Origin: Nitratireductor sp.
Lineage (GTDB): Bacteria > Pseudomonadota > Alphaproteobacteria > Rhizobiales > Rhizobiaceae
DNA: 59,582 nt
Direction of reading: 5' to 3'
NCBI RefSeq assembly: GCF_017794765.1
Contig: NZ_CP051236.1
Location: 1,810,758 to 1,870,339 of the forward strand
In this document: in pieces, positions 17,670-26,674 of the stretch
Numbering within the stretch: the first letter of the stretch is position 1
Layout of the letters: every line of letters begins with the position of its first letter
Notes under the pieces: generated by a model
Databases searched by the model: none
What the model was told of the DNA's origin: nothing
What the model saw: the letters and a program-made list of their open reading frames with translations, nothing else
Translations under genes and position numbers: made by a program

Positions 17670-18428
17670 ATGAGCTGGTTTCAGTCGGCGTTTGACAGAT
17701 TTTACAAACTGCGGATCTGGCAGCAGGCCTGCTTTGTCACGCTCTTTTCCGTTGTGGCTGCCGAAGCGCTTACCTTCGTCTTCTACTCCATCTTCTTTTC
17801 AGACCGCCTTTTACTTGATCTGATGCTGACCGCGTTCATCACGATCGTGATCGCCTATCCCATCTCCTACATCTTTCTGCGCAAGACGGCGATGGTTGCC
17901 AAACTGGCTGCGGAGCTGGACATGGCAGCTACCACGGATTTTCTGACAGGTTTGCGCAACCGGCGGGATTTCATGCGGATTGCCGGTGAAACGATCAGCT
18001 CGACAGCCTCATCGGCGGGCGCCGTCCTGATTATCGATGTGGATCATTTCAAGCGCATCAACGACCGTTTCGGCCACGCAGAGGGCGACCGCGTTCTTGT
18101 CCTGATTGCCGAAGCCATCCGGCAGAGCGTCCGCGCAAACGATGTCTGCGCCCGCATTGGCGGGGAGGAGTTCGCGGTTTTCATGCCGGGCGCCGATCTG
18201 CCGCTTGCTCGCGCGATTTGCGAGCGCATTGCGATTACCTGCCGCCTTGTCGGTTGCGGCACCAGCGTCGAGGGAATCTCCACGACCGTCAGCATCGGTA
18301 TTGCAGTTCATGGCCCCTTGCAGTCTCTGGACGAGGTTATCAAGGAGGCCGATGCGATGCTCTACAAGGCGAAACAGAATGGCCGTGACCGTGTCATGCA
18401 TCATGCACCGCACGAGATCGTCGCGTAG
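17670..18428 (+). CDS. Diguanylate cyclase (GGDEF), membrane-anchored
   Basis: A 252-residue protein with two transmembrane helices (about 20-42 and 50-70) separated by a very short periplasmic turn, then a complete GGDEF domain. LTGLRNRRDF, DVDHFKRINDRFGH and GGEEF (164-168) are intact, so it should condense two GTP to c-di-GMP. RAND at 155-158, exactly five residues before the signature, is the RxxD inhibitory site, implying product feedback. There is almost no sensory domain, so regulation may come from partner proteins or expression. It is convergent with the small periplasmic SUOX-like gene. Confidence 0.93.
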   Translation: MSWFQSAFDRFYKLRIWQQACFVTLFSVVAAEALTFVFYSIFFSDRLLLDLMLTAFITIVIAYPISYIFLRKTAMVAKLAAELDMAATTDFLTGLRNRRDFMRIAGETISSTASSAGAVLIIDVDHFKRINDRFGHAEGDRVLVLIAEAIRQSVRANDVCARIGGEEFAVFMPGADLPLARAICERIAITCRLVGCGTSVEGISTTVSIGIAVHGPLQSLDEVIKEADAMLYKAKQNGRDRVMHHAPHEIVA

Positions 18429-18454
18429 CCTGCTCCCGATCCGTACTGAAGGAT

Positions 18455-19000
18455 CTACTCTATCTCGATGTGAAAGACCGACCAGACCCAGCTGCGCTCT
18501 TCCTCTTCGGGTGCCTTTCGGCCGCTCGTGTCATAAACAAGCCAAAGGGGCCCGAGCCCGCCGATCCCGAGCGGCTCTCCCCCGACCTTCATGGCAAGAA
18601 CCCATTCACGCGACGCCATTTTTTCCGCGCTCATCTCCAGACCGAAGCCATCAAGTGCATAGAGCGTGGCCGTATCACCAGCCGCACCGGCTGTGGTGAG
18701 TACATCCTTCAAAAGCGGGCCTTCCATCGTCAGTGGGCGTGGCCAGTCTTCGGTATCTGCATTCACCGTGACGGATTTTTGCGGAAGAGCTGCAAGGGCC
18801 TCCCAGTCGAATGAGTAGGCCTTTTCGAAGGTCTTGTCGTGAAACTTGAGAAAGCCATCGAAAAAAGGATCGAACGCTTCCCGGTTGGTTTTGCCGATGG
18901 CACCGCTGACAGTAAGAAGTGTGCCCTCGGCAAGCGCAGTAGGCACAGCTGAGCAGAACAGCGGGACGACGACGGACATTGAAGTCAGAAGAGTGCGCAT
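18455..19000 (-). CDS. Periplasmic SUOX/molybdopterin-binding-fold protein, no cofactor cysteine
   Basis: A 181-residue exported protein with a Sec signal peptide ending near ALA-EG (residue 24). The mature part resembles the small oxidoreductase molybdopterin-binding domain proteins of Proteobacteria (TLLTVSGAIG, ...PLLKDVLTTAGA, GGLGPLWLVYD). The only cysteine is inside the signal peptide, so the mature protein has no ligand for a molybdenum cofactor as in sulfite oxidase; it probably acts as a binding or partner domain. GAGGGATC directly upstream of the ATG is a good ribosome binding site. A TTAA-N7-TTAA motif lies 55 bases upstream. The family assignment is moderately sure; the function is unknown. 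Confidence 0.7.
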   Translation of the reverse strand: MRTLLTSMSVVVPLFCSAVPTALAEGTLLTVSGAIGKTNREAFDPFFDGFLKFHDKTFEKAYSFDWEALAALPQKSVTVNADTEDWPRPLTMEGPLLKDVLTTAGAAGDTATLYALDGFGLEMSAEKMASREWVLAMKVGGEPLGIGGLGPLWLVYDTSGRKAPEEEERSWVWSVFHIEIE

Positions 19001-19054
19001 GATCCCCTCGGATAATGTCGTGTCAGGTTGAATGGCGAGCCTAAACGCACGCTC

Positions 19055-19069
19055 TTAACGTCGTGTTAA
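19055..19069. promoter_or_regulatory. CtrA-like box TTAA-N7-TTAA
   Basis: TTAA-CGTCGTG-TTAA matches the consensus for the alphaproteobacterial cell-cycle regulator CtrA. The site is also part of the inverted repeat CTTAAC-N5-GTTAAG. It lies about 55 bases upstream of the minus-strand periplasmic SUOX-like gene, a sensible promoter position. The motif is short and may be coincidental. Confidence 0.4.
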
Positions 19070-19115
19070 GAAATGGAACGGGCTGATAAGGCGCACCGCA
19101 TCTACCAGCCTGGCG

Positions 19116-19283
19116 TTACCGGCCACTGCCGTCTCGCGAAGGCCAGTTGCCAGCTTCGACACTGGCAAGCAGCGCACGCGCCTTGGCCAGCCATTCCGCT
19201 CGTACAGACGGAGGTTGCGCCTTCCAGTTTCCGCGTTCCAATGCTGCAAACATAGTCCGCGCGGTGATCTCATATCTATCCAT
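19116..19283 (-). CDS. Possible small hypothetical protein, 55 aa
   Basis: An unrecognised short frame that reads like protein: a YEITARTMFAALERGNW segment followed by an arginine- and alanine-rich helix (RAEWLAKARALLAS). No ribosome binding site is obvious before the ATG at 19283, and the frame stays open upstream to 19343. It occupies the otherwise empty 400-base gap between the SUOX-like gene and tRNA-Pro. It may be a remnant of a larger gene. Confidence 0.35.
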   Translation of the reverse strand: MDRYEITARTMFAALERGNWKAQPPSVRAEWLAKARALLASVEAGNWPSRDGSGR

Positions 19284-19399
19284 AGCGGAAGAACTAGCGC
19301 TGCACGGCCTGACGACAATGGCGCAAACGAGGAATGCTGACATGTATCTTCAGCATCCCATGAGGGCAGCGCAACGAAATTTCGCTTTTGCGGGAAAAC

Positions 19400-19476
19400 T
19401 GGTCGGAGTGGCAGGATTTGAACCTGCGACCCCCTCGTCCCGAACGAGGTGCGCTACCAGGCTGCGCTACACTCCG
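19400..19476 (-). tRNA. tRNA-Pro (anticodon CGG), CCA encoded
   Basis: On the minus strand a full cloverleaf runs from CGGAGTG to CACTCCG, followed by discriminator A and an encoded CCA (19400-19402), 77 bases in all. The anticodon stem CCTCG/CGAGG closes loop TTCGGGA, giving CGG, which reads CCG proline codons. The D arm AGCGCAGCCTGGTAGCGC and the T arm GGTTCAAATCC are standard. Confidence 0.96.
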
Positions 19477-19481
19477 TGACC

Positions 19482-19507
19482 AGACGGCGGGCTTATAGCC
19501 GCCGTCT
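19482..19507. repeat. Perfect 9-bp inverted repeat between betB and tRNA-Pro
   Basis: AGACGGCGG (19482-19490) and CCGCCGTCT (19499-19507) form a perfect hairpin with an 8-base loop. It lies 27 bases after the betB stop, where a terminator for betIAB is expected, but no T-run follows on the minus strand. It could be a T-less terminator or a structure in the tRNA-Pro leader. Confidence 0.45.
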
Positions 19508-19533
19508 CTCGACTGCGCAAGATCAAACCGTCA

Positions 19534-20997
19534 TCAATATGGGCTTTCAACGTTTCCCATTTCCACATAGACGGATTTGACCTGTGAATAATGGGTGAGT
19601 GCCGCCATGGCATTCTCGCGCCCGAAGCCGGACTGCTTCACGCCGCCGAAGGGAAGTTCGACTGGTGTCAGATTGTAGGTGTTGATCCAGCAGGTTCCAG
19701 CCTTCAGCGCCCCGATCACACGGTGGGCGCGGGCGAGATCCTTCGTGAAGACGCCGGCTGCCAGTCCGAAAGGTGTGTCATTGGCGCGCTCGACCACCTC
19801 ATCCTCGTCGTCGAAGGTCAAAACGCTCATGACCGGACCGAAAATCTCCTCACGGGCAATGCGCATCCGATCGGTGACGTTCGTGAAGATGGTCGGCTCG
19901 ACATAAAAACCGTCTTCGAGGCCCTGAAGCCGTGGCGTGCCGCCGCCGTGATGCAGGGTCGCGCCGTCCTCGCGGCCGATCTCGATATAGCGCCGTACCT
20001 TGTCATACTGCGCCTTGCTGACGAGCGGGCCAAGATGGGTTTCGGGATCGAGTGGATCGCCCAGACGAATGGCGCTGGTACGCTCGGTGAGGCGTGACAG
20101 GAAGCGTTCATGGATGTCTTTCTGGACGAAGACGCGGGTTCCGTTGGAGCAGATCTGGCCCGTCGAATAGAAATTGCCGAGCATGGCGCCGCCAATGGCG
20201 TTTTCCAGATCGGCATCATCGAATACGATCAGCGGCGACTTGCCGCCGAGCTCCATCGTCGCCGGTTTCATCTCGCCGCCGGCAAGCGCCTGAACCTTTT
20301 TGCCGGTCTCGACGGAACCAGTGAGCGAGACCTTGGCGACTTCTGGATGGGAAACAAGCGCGGCGCCGACATCGCCCAGCCCCTGAACCACATTGAAGAG
20401 GCCGTCGGGCAGGCCGGCCTCGGTGAAGATTTCTGCCAGTCTTAGGGCTGAAAGCGGGGTCACCTCGGACGGCTTGAACACCATCGCATTGCCCATGGCC
20501 AGCGCAGGACCGGATTTCCAGCCGGCGATCTGGATCGGATAATTCCAAGCGCCGATACCGATACAGACCCCGAGCGGCTCGCGGCGCGTATAACCGAAAG
20601 ACCCGCCAAGCTCGACCTGCTCGCCATTGAAGGTGGCGACCGCCCCGCCGAAGAATTCGAGCGCCTCGGCAGCGGAGGGCGCGTCGGCGACAAGCGTTTC
20701 CTGCAATGCCTTACCAGTGTTCAGCGTTTCGAGCCTGGCAAGCTCCTCATTGTGCTCAAGCAGAAGATCTGCCGCCCGGCGCAGGATGCGGCCGCGCTCG
20801 ACCGGCTTCAGCTTCGCCCATGCGGGCTGGGCAGCGCGCGCCGCCTCGATGGCGAGCTCGACAATGTTAGGCGTAGCCGAATGGACGCGGGCGATGATCT
20901 CGCCGGTGGCGGGATAGACGACCTCTATCACCTCGCCCTGTTCGTCCTCGACATGTCGGCCATTGATGTAGTGCGATGCTTTGGGCTGCGCGCGCAT
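19534..20997 (-). CDS. betB: Betaine aldehyde dehydrogenase
   Basis: BetB oxidises betaine aldehyde to the osmoprotectant glycine betaine with NAD(P)+. From the ATG at 20997 the protein has 487 residues, close to E. coli BetB; the open frame continues 19 codons upstream without family similarity. Catalytic residues of the aldehyde dehydrogenase family are present: Asn152 in GAWNYP, Glu249 in ELGGKSP, and the nucleophile Cys283 in GQICSNGTR. The [10 protein letters not shown] segment and GFGREN near the C-terminus are typical of BetB. It is the third gene of betI-betA-betB, 78 bases after betA. Confidence 0.94.
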   Translation of the reverse strand: MRAQPKASHYINGRHVEDEQGEVIEVVYPATGEIIARVHSATPNIVELAIEAARAAQPAWAKLKPVERGRILRRAADLLLEHNEELARLETLNTGKALQETLVADAPSAAEALEFFGGAVATFNGEQVELGGSFGYTRREPLGVCIGIGAWNYPIQIAGWKSGPALAMGNAMVFKPSEVTPLSALRLAEIFTEAGLPDGLFNVVQGLGDVGAALVSHPEVAKVSLTGSVETGKKVQALAGGEMKPATMELGGKSPLIVFDDADLENAIGGAMLGNFYSTGQICSNGTRVFVQKDIHERFLSRLTERTSAIRLGDPLDPETHLGPLVSKAQYDKVRRYIEIGREDGATLHHGGGTPRLQGLEDGFYVEPTIFTNVTDRMRIAREEIFGPVMSVLTFDDEDEVVERANDTPFGLAAGVFTKDLARAHRVIGALKAGTCWINTYNLTPVELPFGGVKQSGFGRENAMAALTHYSQVKSVYVEMGNVESPY

Positions 20998-21075
20998 GAA
21001 TTCTCCAGCTTCCGGAACGGGGCATCGTTTCATGAAAACGCGGTCCCGATCCATTCAATTTTCCGCGTGGGTTTT

Positions 21076-22728
21076 CTATCGGTCCGCCTCCCGCCAGCGC
21101 GGGTTGATCCAGGGCTCCTGATTGGACGGGCTGAGTGGGGTGAGACCAAGGATATGGTCGGCAGCCTTTTCGCCGACCATGATCGACGGGCCGTTCAGAT
21201 TGCCATTGGTGATACGAGGGAAAATCGACGAATCTGCGACCCGTAGACCTTCGACCCCGATTACCCGGCATTCGGCATCCACCACGCTCATGGCGTCGTT
21301 CGCCGCTCCCATGCGGCAGGTGCCGCAGGGGTGATAGGCGCTTTCGGCGTGTTCGCGGATAAAGGCGTCAAGGTCGTCATCGTTCTGAACAGCCTCGCCC
21401 GGCGCGATCTCGCGGCCGCGATAGGGGGTGAAGGCGTTCTGCGAGAAGATCTCGCGGGTGATGCGAATGCAGTGACGGAAACCGCGCCAATCGTCCGGAT
21501 GGGACATGTAATTGAACCGGATTTCCGGTTTCTCCCACGCATCGCCCGATCTAAGGCGGACCGTGCCGCGCGACTTCGACCGCATCGGCCCGACATGGGC
21601 CTGGAAACCATGACACTTCGCTGCTGCCTTGCCGTCATAGCGGATGGCGACAGGCAGGAAGTGGAACTGGATGTCGGGATAGTCGACCCCGGCAGCAGAG
21701 CGCACGAAGGCACCGGCTTCGAACTGGTTTGAGGTGCCAAGCCCCGATTTCAGGAACAGCCATTGCGCGCCTATCAACGCTTTGGAAAGGAGATTGAGCT
21801 TTGAGTAGAGCGTAATCGGCTGAAGTGATTCCTGCTGGATATAGAGTTCCAGATGGTCCTGCAGATTGGAACCGACACCGGGGCGATCCGCCACCACATC
21901 GATCCCATTGTCTCGCAGATGCTCTGCCGGGCCGATGCCCGACAGCATCAGGAGTTTTGGCGAATTGATCGAGGAAGCTGCGACGATGACCTCACGTCGT
22001 GCTTTAACGACATGAATCTTTTTATGAACTTCGATCTCGACCCCGACGGCACGTTGATTCTCCATGACAATGCGCCGGGCGAAGCCTTTGACGAGACTCA
22101 CATTCTTTCGTTTGAGCGCTGGCTTCAGATAGGCATTGGCGGTGGACCAGCGCCGGCCCTTGTGAATGGTCTGCTGAAGCGCGCCAAAACCTTCCTGTTT
22201 TGATCCGTTGTAATCTTTCGTGGTCTCGAAGCCCGCCTGGCGGCCGGCTTCGATGAAGGCTGAAAAGAGCGGGTTGTCGCGTGGTCCCTTGCGGACATGG
22301 AGCAGGCCTTCCGTGCCGCGCCAGCCGGGTTCGCCATCGGCCATCGTCTCCATGCGCATGAAATAGGGAAGGACGTCCGCATAGGCCCAGCCAGTCGCAC
22401 CCTCATTGGCCCAGTGGTCGAAGTCGCGCGCATGGCCGCGCACATAGACCATGCCGTTGATGGAGGAGGAACCGCCGACCACCTTGCCGCGCGGCGTGGC
22501 GAGCACGCGTCCGCCCAGGTGCGGTTCGGGCTCGCTCTCAAAGCCCCAGTCATAGCGCGACATGTTCATGGGGAAGGAGAGGGCGGCGGGCATCTGGATG
22601 AAGGGGCCGAAATCGCTGCCACCATATTCGATTACGATAACGGAGTTTTTACCGTCTTCGGAAAGGCGGTAGGCGAGCGCGGCACCGGCGGAGCCGGACC
22701 CGATGATGACGAAATCGGCCTCATGCAT
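21076..22728 (-). CDS. betA: Choline dehydrogenase
   Basis: BetA is a membrane-associated FAD-dependent GMC oxidoreductase that oxidises choline to betaine aldehyde. The dinucleotide-binding motif GSGSAG is at residues 10-15, the GMC signature [13 protein letters not shown] follows, and the C-terminal active-site region shows [11 protein letters not shown]. The ATG at 22728 gives 550 residues, as expected. Its start overlaps the betI stop by eight bases, so the regulator and enzyme are translationally coupled. The product is the substrate of betB downstream. Confidence 0.95.
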   Translation of the reverse strand: MHEADFVIIGSGSAGAALAYRLSEDGKNSVIVIEYGGSDFGPFIQMPAALSFPMNMSRYDWGFESEPEPHLGGRVLATPRGKVVGGSSSINGMVYVRGHARDFDHWANEGATGWAYADVLPYFMRMETMADGEPGWRGTEGLLHVRKGPRDNPLFSAFIEAGRQAGFETTKDYNGSKQEGFGALQQTIHKGRRWSTANAYLKPALKRKNVSLVKGFARRIVMENQRAVGVEIEVHKKIHVVKARREVIVAASSINSPKLLMLSGIGPAEHLRDNGIDVVADRPGVGSNLQDHLELYIQQESLQPITLYSKLNLLSKALIGAQWLFLKSGLGTSNQFEAGAFVRSAAGVDYPDIQFHFLPVAIRYDGKAAAKCHGFQAHVGPMRSKSRGTVRLRSGDAWEKPEIRFNYMSHPDDWRGFRHCIRITREIFSQNAFTPYRGREIAPGEAVQNDDDLDAFIREHAESAYHPCGTCRMGAANDAMSVVDAECRVIGVEGLRVADSSIFPRITNGNLNGPSIMVGEKAADHILGLTPLSPSNQEPWINPRWREADR

Positions 22729-23323
22729 GGGGCAGGCTCCCATGGAACGGATGCGAGGCAAGCGCCATGTCGAGATAGTCTTCGACAAGGACGATGGCAG
22801 TGGCCGAATCCTCGACGCCCTCGCCAAGCGCGCGGCGCAGATAAAGACCGTCGATGAGGGCGGCGATGCCGTGCGCGATGCGGATGGCGCTTGCGCGGGG
22901 AAGATGAGAAAGCCCGCTCATCAGGTCGCTGTGCAGGCGGCGCACATAGATGCGGAAGAGGCGGCCGAGTGCGGCATCGCGCCGGGCCTCCACATAGAAG
23001 GCGAGCCATGCGGCGATGATCTCGGGCCGGAACTGTTCGGGCGACAGGTTCACCGCGATGATCGTGCGGACCCGCTCTGGACCGGAAAGGGGCGCGATGG
23101 CAGGGCGGACTTCCTCGCCAAGCTGCGCCAGGATGTGGCGCATCGTGGCGAACAGAAGATCATCCTTGCCGCCGAAATAATGATGGGCAAGGGCGGTCGA
23201 GACGCCGGCGCGGCCGGCAATGTCTGACATGGTGACGTTGAGCGCACCGCGCTCACCAATGGCGCTGATGGCCGCATCGATGAGGGCGCGGCGGCGTATG
23301 GGTTCCATTCCGATCTTGGGCAT
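22721..23323 (-). CDS. betI: Choline-responsive TetR-family repressor BetI
   Basis: A 200-residue TetR-type repressor. It starts [18 protein letters not shown], as in E. coli BetI, and the helix-turn-helix is visible as [23 protein letters not shown] at about residues 33-55. BetI represses the bet genes, and choline relieves it. A perfect 20-bp palindrome lies 16 bases upstream of the start and is the obvious autoregulatory operator. The gene overlaps betA by eight bases. Confidence 0.95.
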   Translation of the reverse strand: MPKIGMEPIRRRALIDAAISAIGERGALNVTMSDIAGRAGVSTALAHHYFGGKDDLLFATMRHILAQLGEEVRPAIAPLSGPERVRTIIAVNLSPEQFRPEIIAAWLAFYVEARRDAALGRLFRIYVRRLHSDLMSGLSHLPRASAIRIAHGIAALIDGLYLRRALGEGVEDSATAIVLVEDYLDMALASHPFHGSLPHA

Positions 23324-23338
23324 GGGTATCATTTATTA

Positions 23339-23358
23339 TTGATTGACTAGTCAATCAA
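23339..23358. promoter_or_regulatory. BetI operator, perfect 20-bp palindrome
   Basis: TTGATTGACTAGTCAATCAA is an exact palindrome just upstream of betI. Its TTGATTG...CAATCAA half-sites resemble the known BetI site of E. coli. The region around it (ATTTATTATT) is AT-rich and probably contains the promoter, so binding should block transcription of betI-betA-betB in the absence of choline. Confidence 0.8.
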
Positions 23359-23398
23359 GAAAATTTCTCAATTTATCGGTGGTGTTTTGGGTTGAAAC

Positions 23399-24022
23399 TC
23401 AGGAATTGTAGACTTCGTTGAACCGGCTACATGCCGATACCCAGGCATGAGTGTCGAGACACATCCATTCAATCGCCTCTAGCGCCTCCGCGTGCATTTG
23501 TAGGGCGCTCCCAAAAATTGGTTCATGGTGGGCAACTCGGTTGCGGAACCGGCGAAGCGCATTCATACGACCGTGGACATCCTTTCGCTTCTTACCCGTC
23601 TTGGCCTTAAAGCCCTTGTGCAGGGCATTTCGCCAAAGACTGGCATCGTAGCGTTGGGCAAGTAAGCCAACCCAGAACGAAAACTTCAGTTCGGCAACAA
23701 TGTCACCCTGCTTGGGGTTACCCAATTTTGCAATTGCATCCTGAATCGCCATGTGGGCATCTTGCTGGAGTGGAGGCTTTCCATTTGTGAGCCAATCGCA
23801 ACCGTAAACAGCAGACATTTCATAGTCGATCGAATTGCGAAGGCATATTTCGAGCCCCTGCAATGTGGTGTAAAGTGCTTCTGAAAGACGCGTGTTTCGT
23901 TCGTAAAGGCCGATAGCGGCGTCGAGATTTTCATCAGTCGCAACAAGATATTTGCCTAGACGCGCGCGGGAAATGGTGCGTTGAAGAGATTGATTTATTG
24001 CCGCCGTTCTCAAGTCGTTCAC
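23399..24022 (-). CDS. Abi-family (Abi_2/AbiD/F-like) HEPN protein
   Basis: A 207-residue protein resembling abortive-infection proteins of the Abi_2 group. Hallmarks are the LEICLRNSIDYE helix at about 57-68 and RFRNRVAHHEPIF at 158-170, where Arg160 and His165 form an Rx4H HEPN ribonuclease motif. Such proteins are thought to cut RNA on phage infection and arrest the cell. It starts with a GTG whose TG is shared with the TGA of the upstream frame (GTGA), so translation is coupled. GC and codon use are lower than in the flanking bet and thiolase genes, suggesting acquisition by transfer. Phage defence is inference from the family only. Confidence 0.72.
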   Translation of the reverse strand: MNDLRTAAINQSLQRTISRARLGKYLVATDENLDAAIGLYERNTRLSEALYTTLQGLEICLRNSIDYEMSAVYGCDWLTNGKPPLQQDAHMAIQDAIAKLGNPKQGDIVAELKFSFWVGLLAQRYDASLWRNALHKGFKAKTGKKRKDVHGRMNALRRFRNRVAHHEPIFGSALQMHAEALEAIEWMCLDTHAWVSACSRFNEVYNS

Positions 24023-24473
24023 TTGCCCTTCATAAAAAACGTGCTATATCCACTAGCGTATACCCCGGGTCGGCCTCTGCTGAAAAGCATGCTCCCGGGG
24101 TCAGTCATTTTTGGGCTCAGCTTTTTGCAACTGCTACTCGGGTTCAGCTTAGGCACCTGAGAATTTAACAATTCCAACGCCCAGTCAAAGTCTTCCACTG
24201 TATCCACAAGTTCTGCTTCAATGGCGGGAGTAACACACTGCAACCTATGGATTTTGCAGAAGATGTAAAACTCAGTGCATAGAGCAGCCAACCGCATGTG
24301 GTTGTCGAACGCCTTTGAACAATTCGATGGTCAGTCGGGTGAAGGGACGCAAACGCATCTTGTTCGTGAAGTTCTGGTACTCTGAAATAGAACTCAGATG
24401 CCCCGGCAAATGCAGGGTCTGCCTTGTATGCGCGGTTTCTTGGCGCTGGTGCATTGCCGTAGAGCTTCGCCAA
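24019..24473 (-). pseudogene. Frameshifted hypothetical gene coupled to the Abi/HEPN gene
   Basis: Two minus-strand frames read as one protein if a single A is restored in the short A-run at 24314-24316. The first runs from about 24473 to PTDHRIVQ and the second continues KAFDNHMRLAALCTEFYIFC to a stop at 24019. The joined product would be about 150 residues with no domain I recognise. The first frame has no ATG, only a TTG at 24473, so the true 5' end may also be damaged. The stop overlaps the GTG of the Abi gene. It is either a decayed gene or a homopolymer sequencing error; the base could not be checked here. Confidence 0.45.
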
Positions 24474-24673
24474 CTGAGCATGGTTAACGTCACAACCCAG
24501 ATTTCAGACTGGGAGACGATCCCGCAATCGCTCGAGTAAGGAACATCAGTCAGCGAACAGGGGCTTTGCGGAAAATAGTTCATGCTTGAACAAAGTCGTC
24601 GGCGGATTTATGGTGCCGCTCACATGTTTGCTCTAATCTGCGGCATAAAATGCCGCCCTCCGGGAGAGACGCG

Positions 24674-25840
24674 ATGACCGCATGCATTGTGGGCTGGGCC
24701 CATTCAAAGTTCGGCAAGCTGACGGATGACACGCTTGAAGGGCTGATCGTTCAGGTGGCGCGCGAGGCGCTGGACCATGCCGGCATTGGGCCCGAGGATG
24801 TGGACGAGATCGTGCTCGGCCACTTCAACGCCGGTTTCTCACCGCAGGATTTTACCGCCAGCCTCGTGCTGCAGGCCGATGACCGGCTGCGTTTCAAACC
24901 GGCCACGCGGGTGGAAAACGCCTGCGCGACCGGCTCTGCCGCTGTGCGGCAGGGCGCTCGCTCCATCGCTGCGCGCGACGCCCGCATCGTGCTCGTGGTG
25001 GGCGCGGAGCAGATGACAAAAACACCCGGTCCGCAAATTGCAGAAAACCTGCTGAAAGCGTCCTATTTACCGGAAGATGGCGAGATTCCGGGCGGTTTCG
25101 CAGGCGTGTTCGGAAAAATCGCCGATGCCTATTTCCAGAAATATGGCGACCAGTCGGACGCGCTGGCGACGCTTGCGGCCAAGAACCACAAAAACGGTGT
25201 CGAGAACCCGTTTGCGCAGATGCGCAAGGATCTGGGTTTCGACTTCTGCCGGCAGGAGAGCGAGCGCAATCCCTATGTGGCCGGTCCGCTGAAACGCACC
25301 GACTGTTCGCTCGTTTCGGATGGTGCGGCTGCGATCGTGCTGGCAGACACGCAGACGGCACTTTCGATGCGCCGCGCGGTTGCGCTCAGGGCAAACGAAC
25401 ATGTGCAGGACTTTCTGCCCATGTCCAAGCGCGACATCCTCAAATTCGAGGGGTGTGAGGAAGCCTGGAAGCGCGCGTTGAAAAGCGCGGGCGTGACGCT
25501 GGACGATCTCTCTTTCGTGGAGACCCATGACTGTTTCACCATTGCCGAACTGATCGAATATGAGGCGATGGGGCTGGCAAAGCCGGGCGAGGGCGGAAAG
25601 ATTGCGCTCGAAGGCCAGACCGAGAAGAACGGGCGGCTGCCGGTGAACCCCTCAGGCGGGCTAAAGGCCAAGGGGCACCCGATCGGTGCGACCGGCGTTT
25701 CCATGCATGCGCTGACGGCGATGCAGCTGACCGGGGAGGCTGGCGGTATCCAGATCCCCGACGCGAAGCTGGGCGGCATCTTCAACATGGGAGGCGCCGC
25801 GGTCGCCAACTACGTGTCGATCCTTGAACGGATCAAGTAG
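24674..25840 (+). CDS. Thiolase-family acetyl-CoA acetyltransferase (SCP2/SCPx-like)
   Basis: A 388-residue thiolase of the SCP2-thiolase-like group. The nucleophilic cysteine is Cys84 in ENACATGSAAV; later motifs are THDCFTIAELIEYEAMG and KGHPIGATG. Such enzymes cleave or form beta-ketoacyl-CoA bonds, often on branched or steroid-like acyl-CoAs; no substrate can be named. The start at 24674 follows a GGGAGAG site; the longer frame adds eight residues. It is isolated, without the DUF35 OB-fold partner often found next to this family. Its last 8 bases overlap the convergent DUF3750 gene. Confidence 0.88.
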   Translation: MTACIVGWAHSKFGKLTDDTLEGLIVQVAREALDHAGIGPEDVDEIVLGHFNAGFSPQDFTASLVLQADDRLRFKPATRVENACATGSAAVRQGARSIAARDARIVLVVGAEQMTKTPGPQIAENLLKASYLPEDGEIPGGFAGVFGKIADAYFQKYGDQSDALATLAAKNHKNGVENPFAQMRKDLGFDFCRQESERNPYVAGPLKRTDCSLVSDGAAAIVLADTQTALSMRRAVALRANEHVQDFLPMSKRDILKFEGCEEAWKRALKSAGVTLDDLSFVETHDCFTIAELIEYEAMGLAKPGEGGKIALEGQTEKNGRLPVNPSGGLKAKGHPIGATGVSMHALTAMQLTGEAGGIQIPDAKLGGIFNMGGAAVANYVSILERIK

Positions 25841-26612
25841 CGGGCGAAGGCTTTTCGCTCGCCGTTGCGGACGGCCATAGATCGACGCGGCCAAAACCCG
25901 GCACCTTTAGCGCCGGGCGGCGCAGATCGAGGCCTGCGACCAGCCCGAGAAAATGCAGCTCGACACCGGAGCGCAGGCCGGCGGCAAGGCCGGCAAGCCC
26001 GCCGAGCGAAACATGGATGTCGCTCCAGTCGGGCGTGTGATCGAACGCCAGCAGGCCCGGACGATAATCGCGCCCGACAGCGGTTGGTGGCAGGGCGATG
26101 TCGAGATCAGGCACGTTGCGCAACACATGCGCGGTGAAGGAATTTGAATTCGGTCCGGGCCAGATCCCGTAGTCACCGCGCTGCGAGAAGGGATAGCTGG
26201 CGATGGCTGCTTCCACCTGCGGCATGAGCCGCTCGGCTTCTTCTCCCTTGATGGCAGCCACGACATAAGGTGTGTTGGAATACCAGCGCCCGTCTGCCAG
26301 GTAGGCGTTGCGGCGCACGGGGCTGCCCCAGCCGACCTTGTCATAGCGATCATAGCTTGATGCATCTGCGTATTTGAGCACGAGCCAGCTATGGACCGAA
26401 AGAGCGCCCTTCATGCCGCCGGTGCGGGCGGCCATGACATAGATTGCAGCCTGTGGATCGTCGGTCGCTTGCGGAAGAACGCCGCTTGCCGACCAGTCGG
26501 CGCTGCGCCACGAGCCCGGCCTGTCTTGCATGGCCCACCATGCCAGCGAGGCGAAGGCCGGCAGAATGAAGACAAGGGTGATAAACAGCAAAGTCCGCTT
26601 GAAAAAACGCAT
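25833..26612 (-). CDS. DUF3750-family membrane-anchored protein
   Basis: A 259-residue protein with an N-terminal signal anchor (FKRTLLFITLVFILPAFASLAWW) and a periplasmic domain of the DUF3750 family. Conserved-looking segments are GGMKGALSVHSWLVLKYAD, YSNTPYVVAAIKGEEAERLMP and GPNSNSFTAHVLR. The HSW, asparagine-rich GPNSNSF and HVLR pieces suggest an enzyme-like pocket, but no activity is known to me. The frame is open far upstream without protein-like sequence; the ATG at 26612 gives the usual length. It overlaps the thiolase gene at the 3' end and is divergent from the asparaginase gene. Confidence 0.8.
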   Translation of the reverse strand: MRFFKRTLLFITLVFILPAFASLAWWAMQDRPGSWRSADWSASGVLPQATDDPQAAIYVMAARTGGMKGALSVHSWLVLKYADASSYDRYDKVGWGSPVRRNAYLADGRWYSNTPYVVAAIKGEEAERLMPQVEAAIASYPFSQRGDYGIWPGPNSNSFTAHVLRNVPDLDIALPPTAVGRDYRPGLLAFDHTPDWSDIHVSLGGLAGLAAGLRSGVELHFLGLVAGLDLRRPALKVPGFGRVDLWPSATASEKPSPAT

Positions 26613-26674
26613 GAGGGCCAGTCTATTGCGGTTGGCTTGATTTGAAAGTGAATCCCGCAAAATACGGTGAAAAC

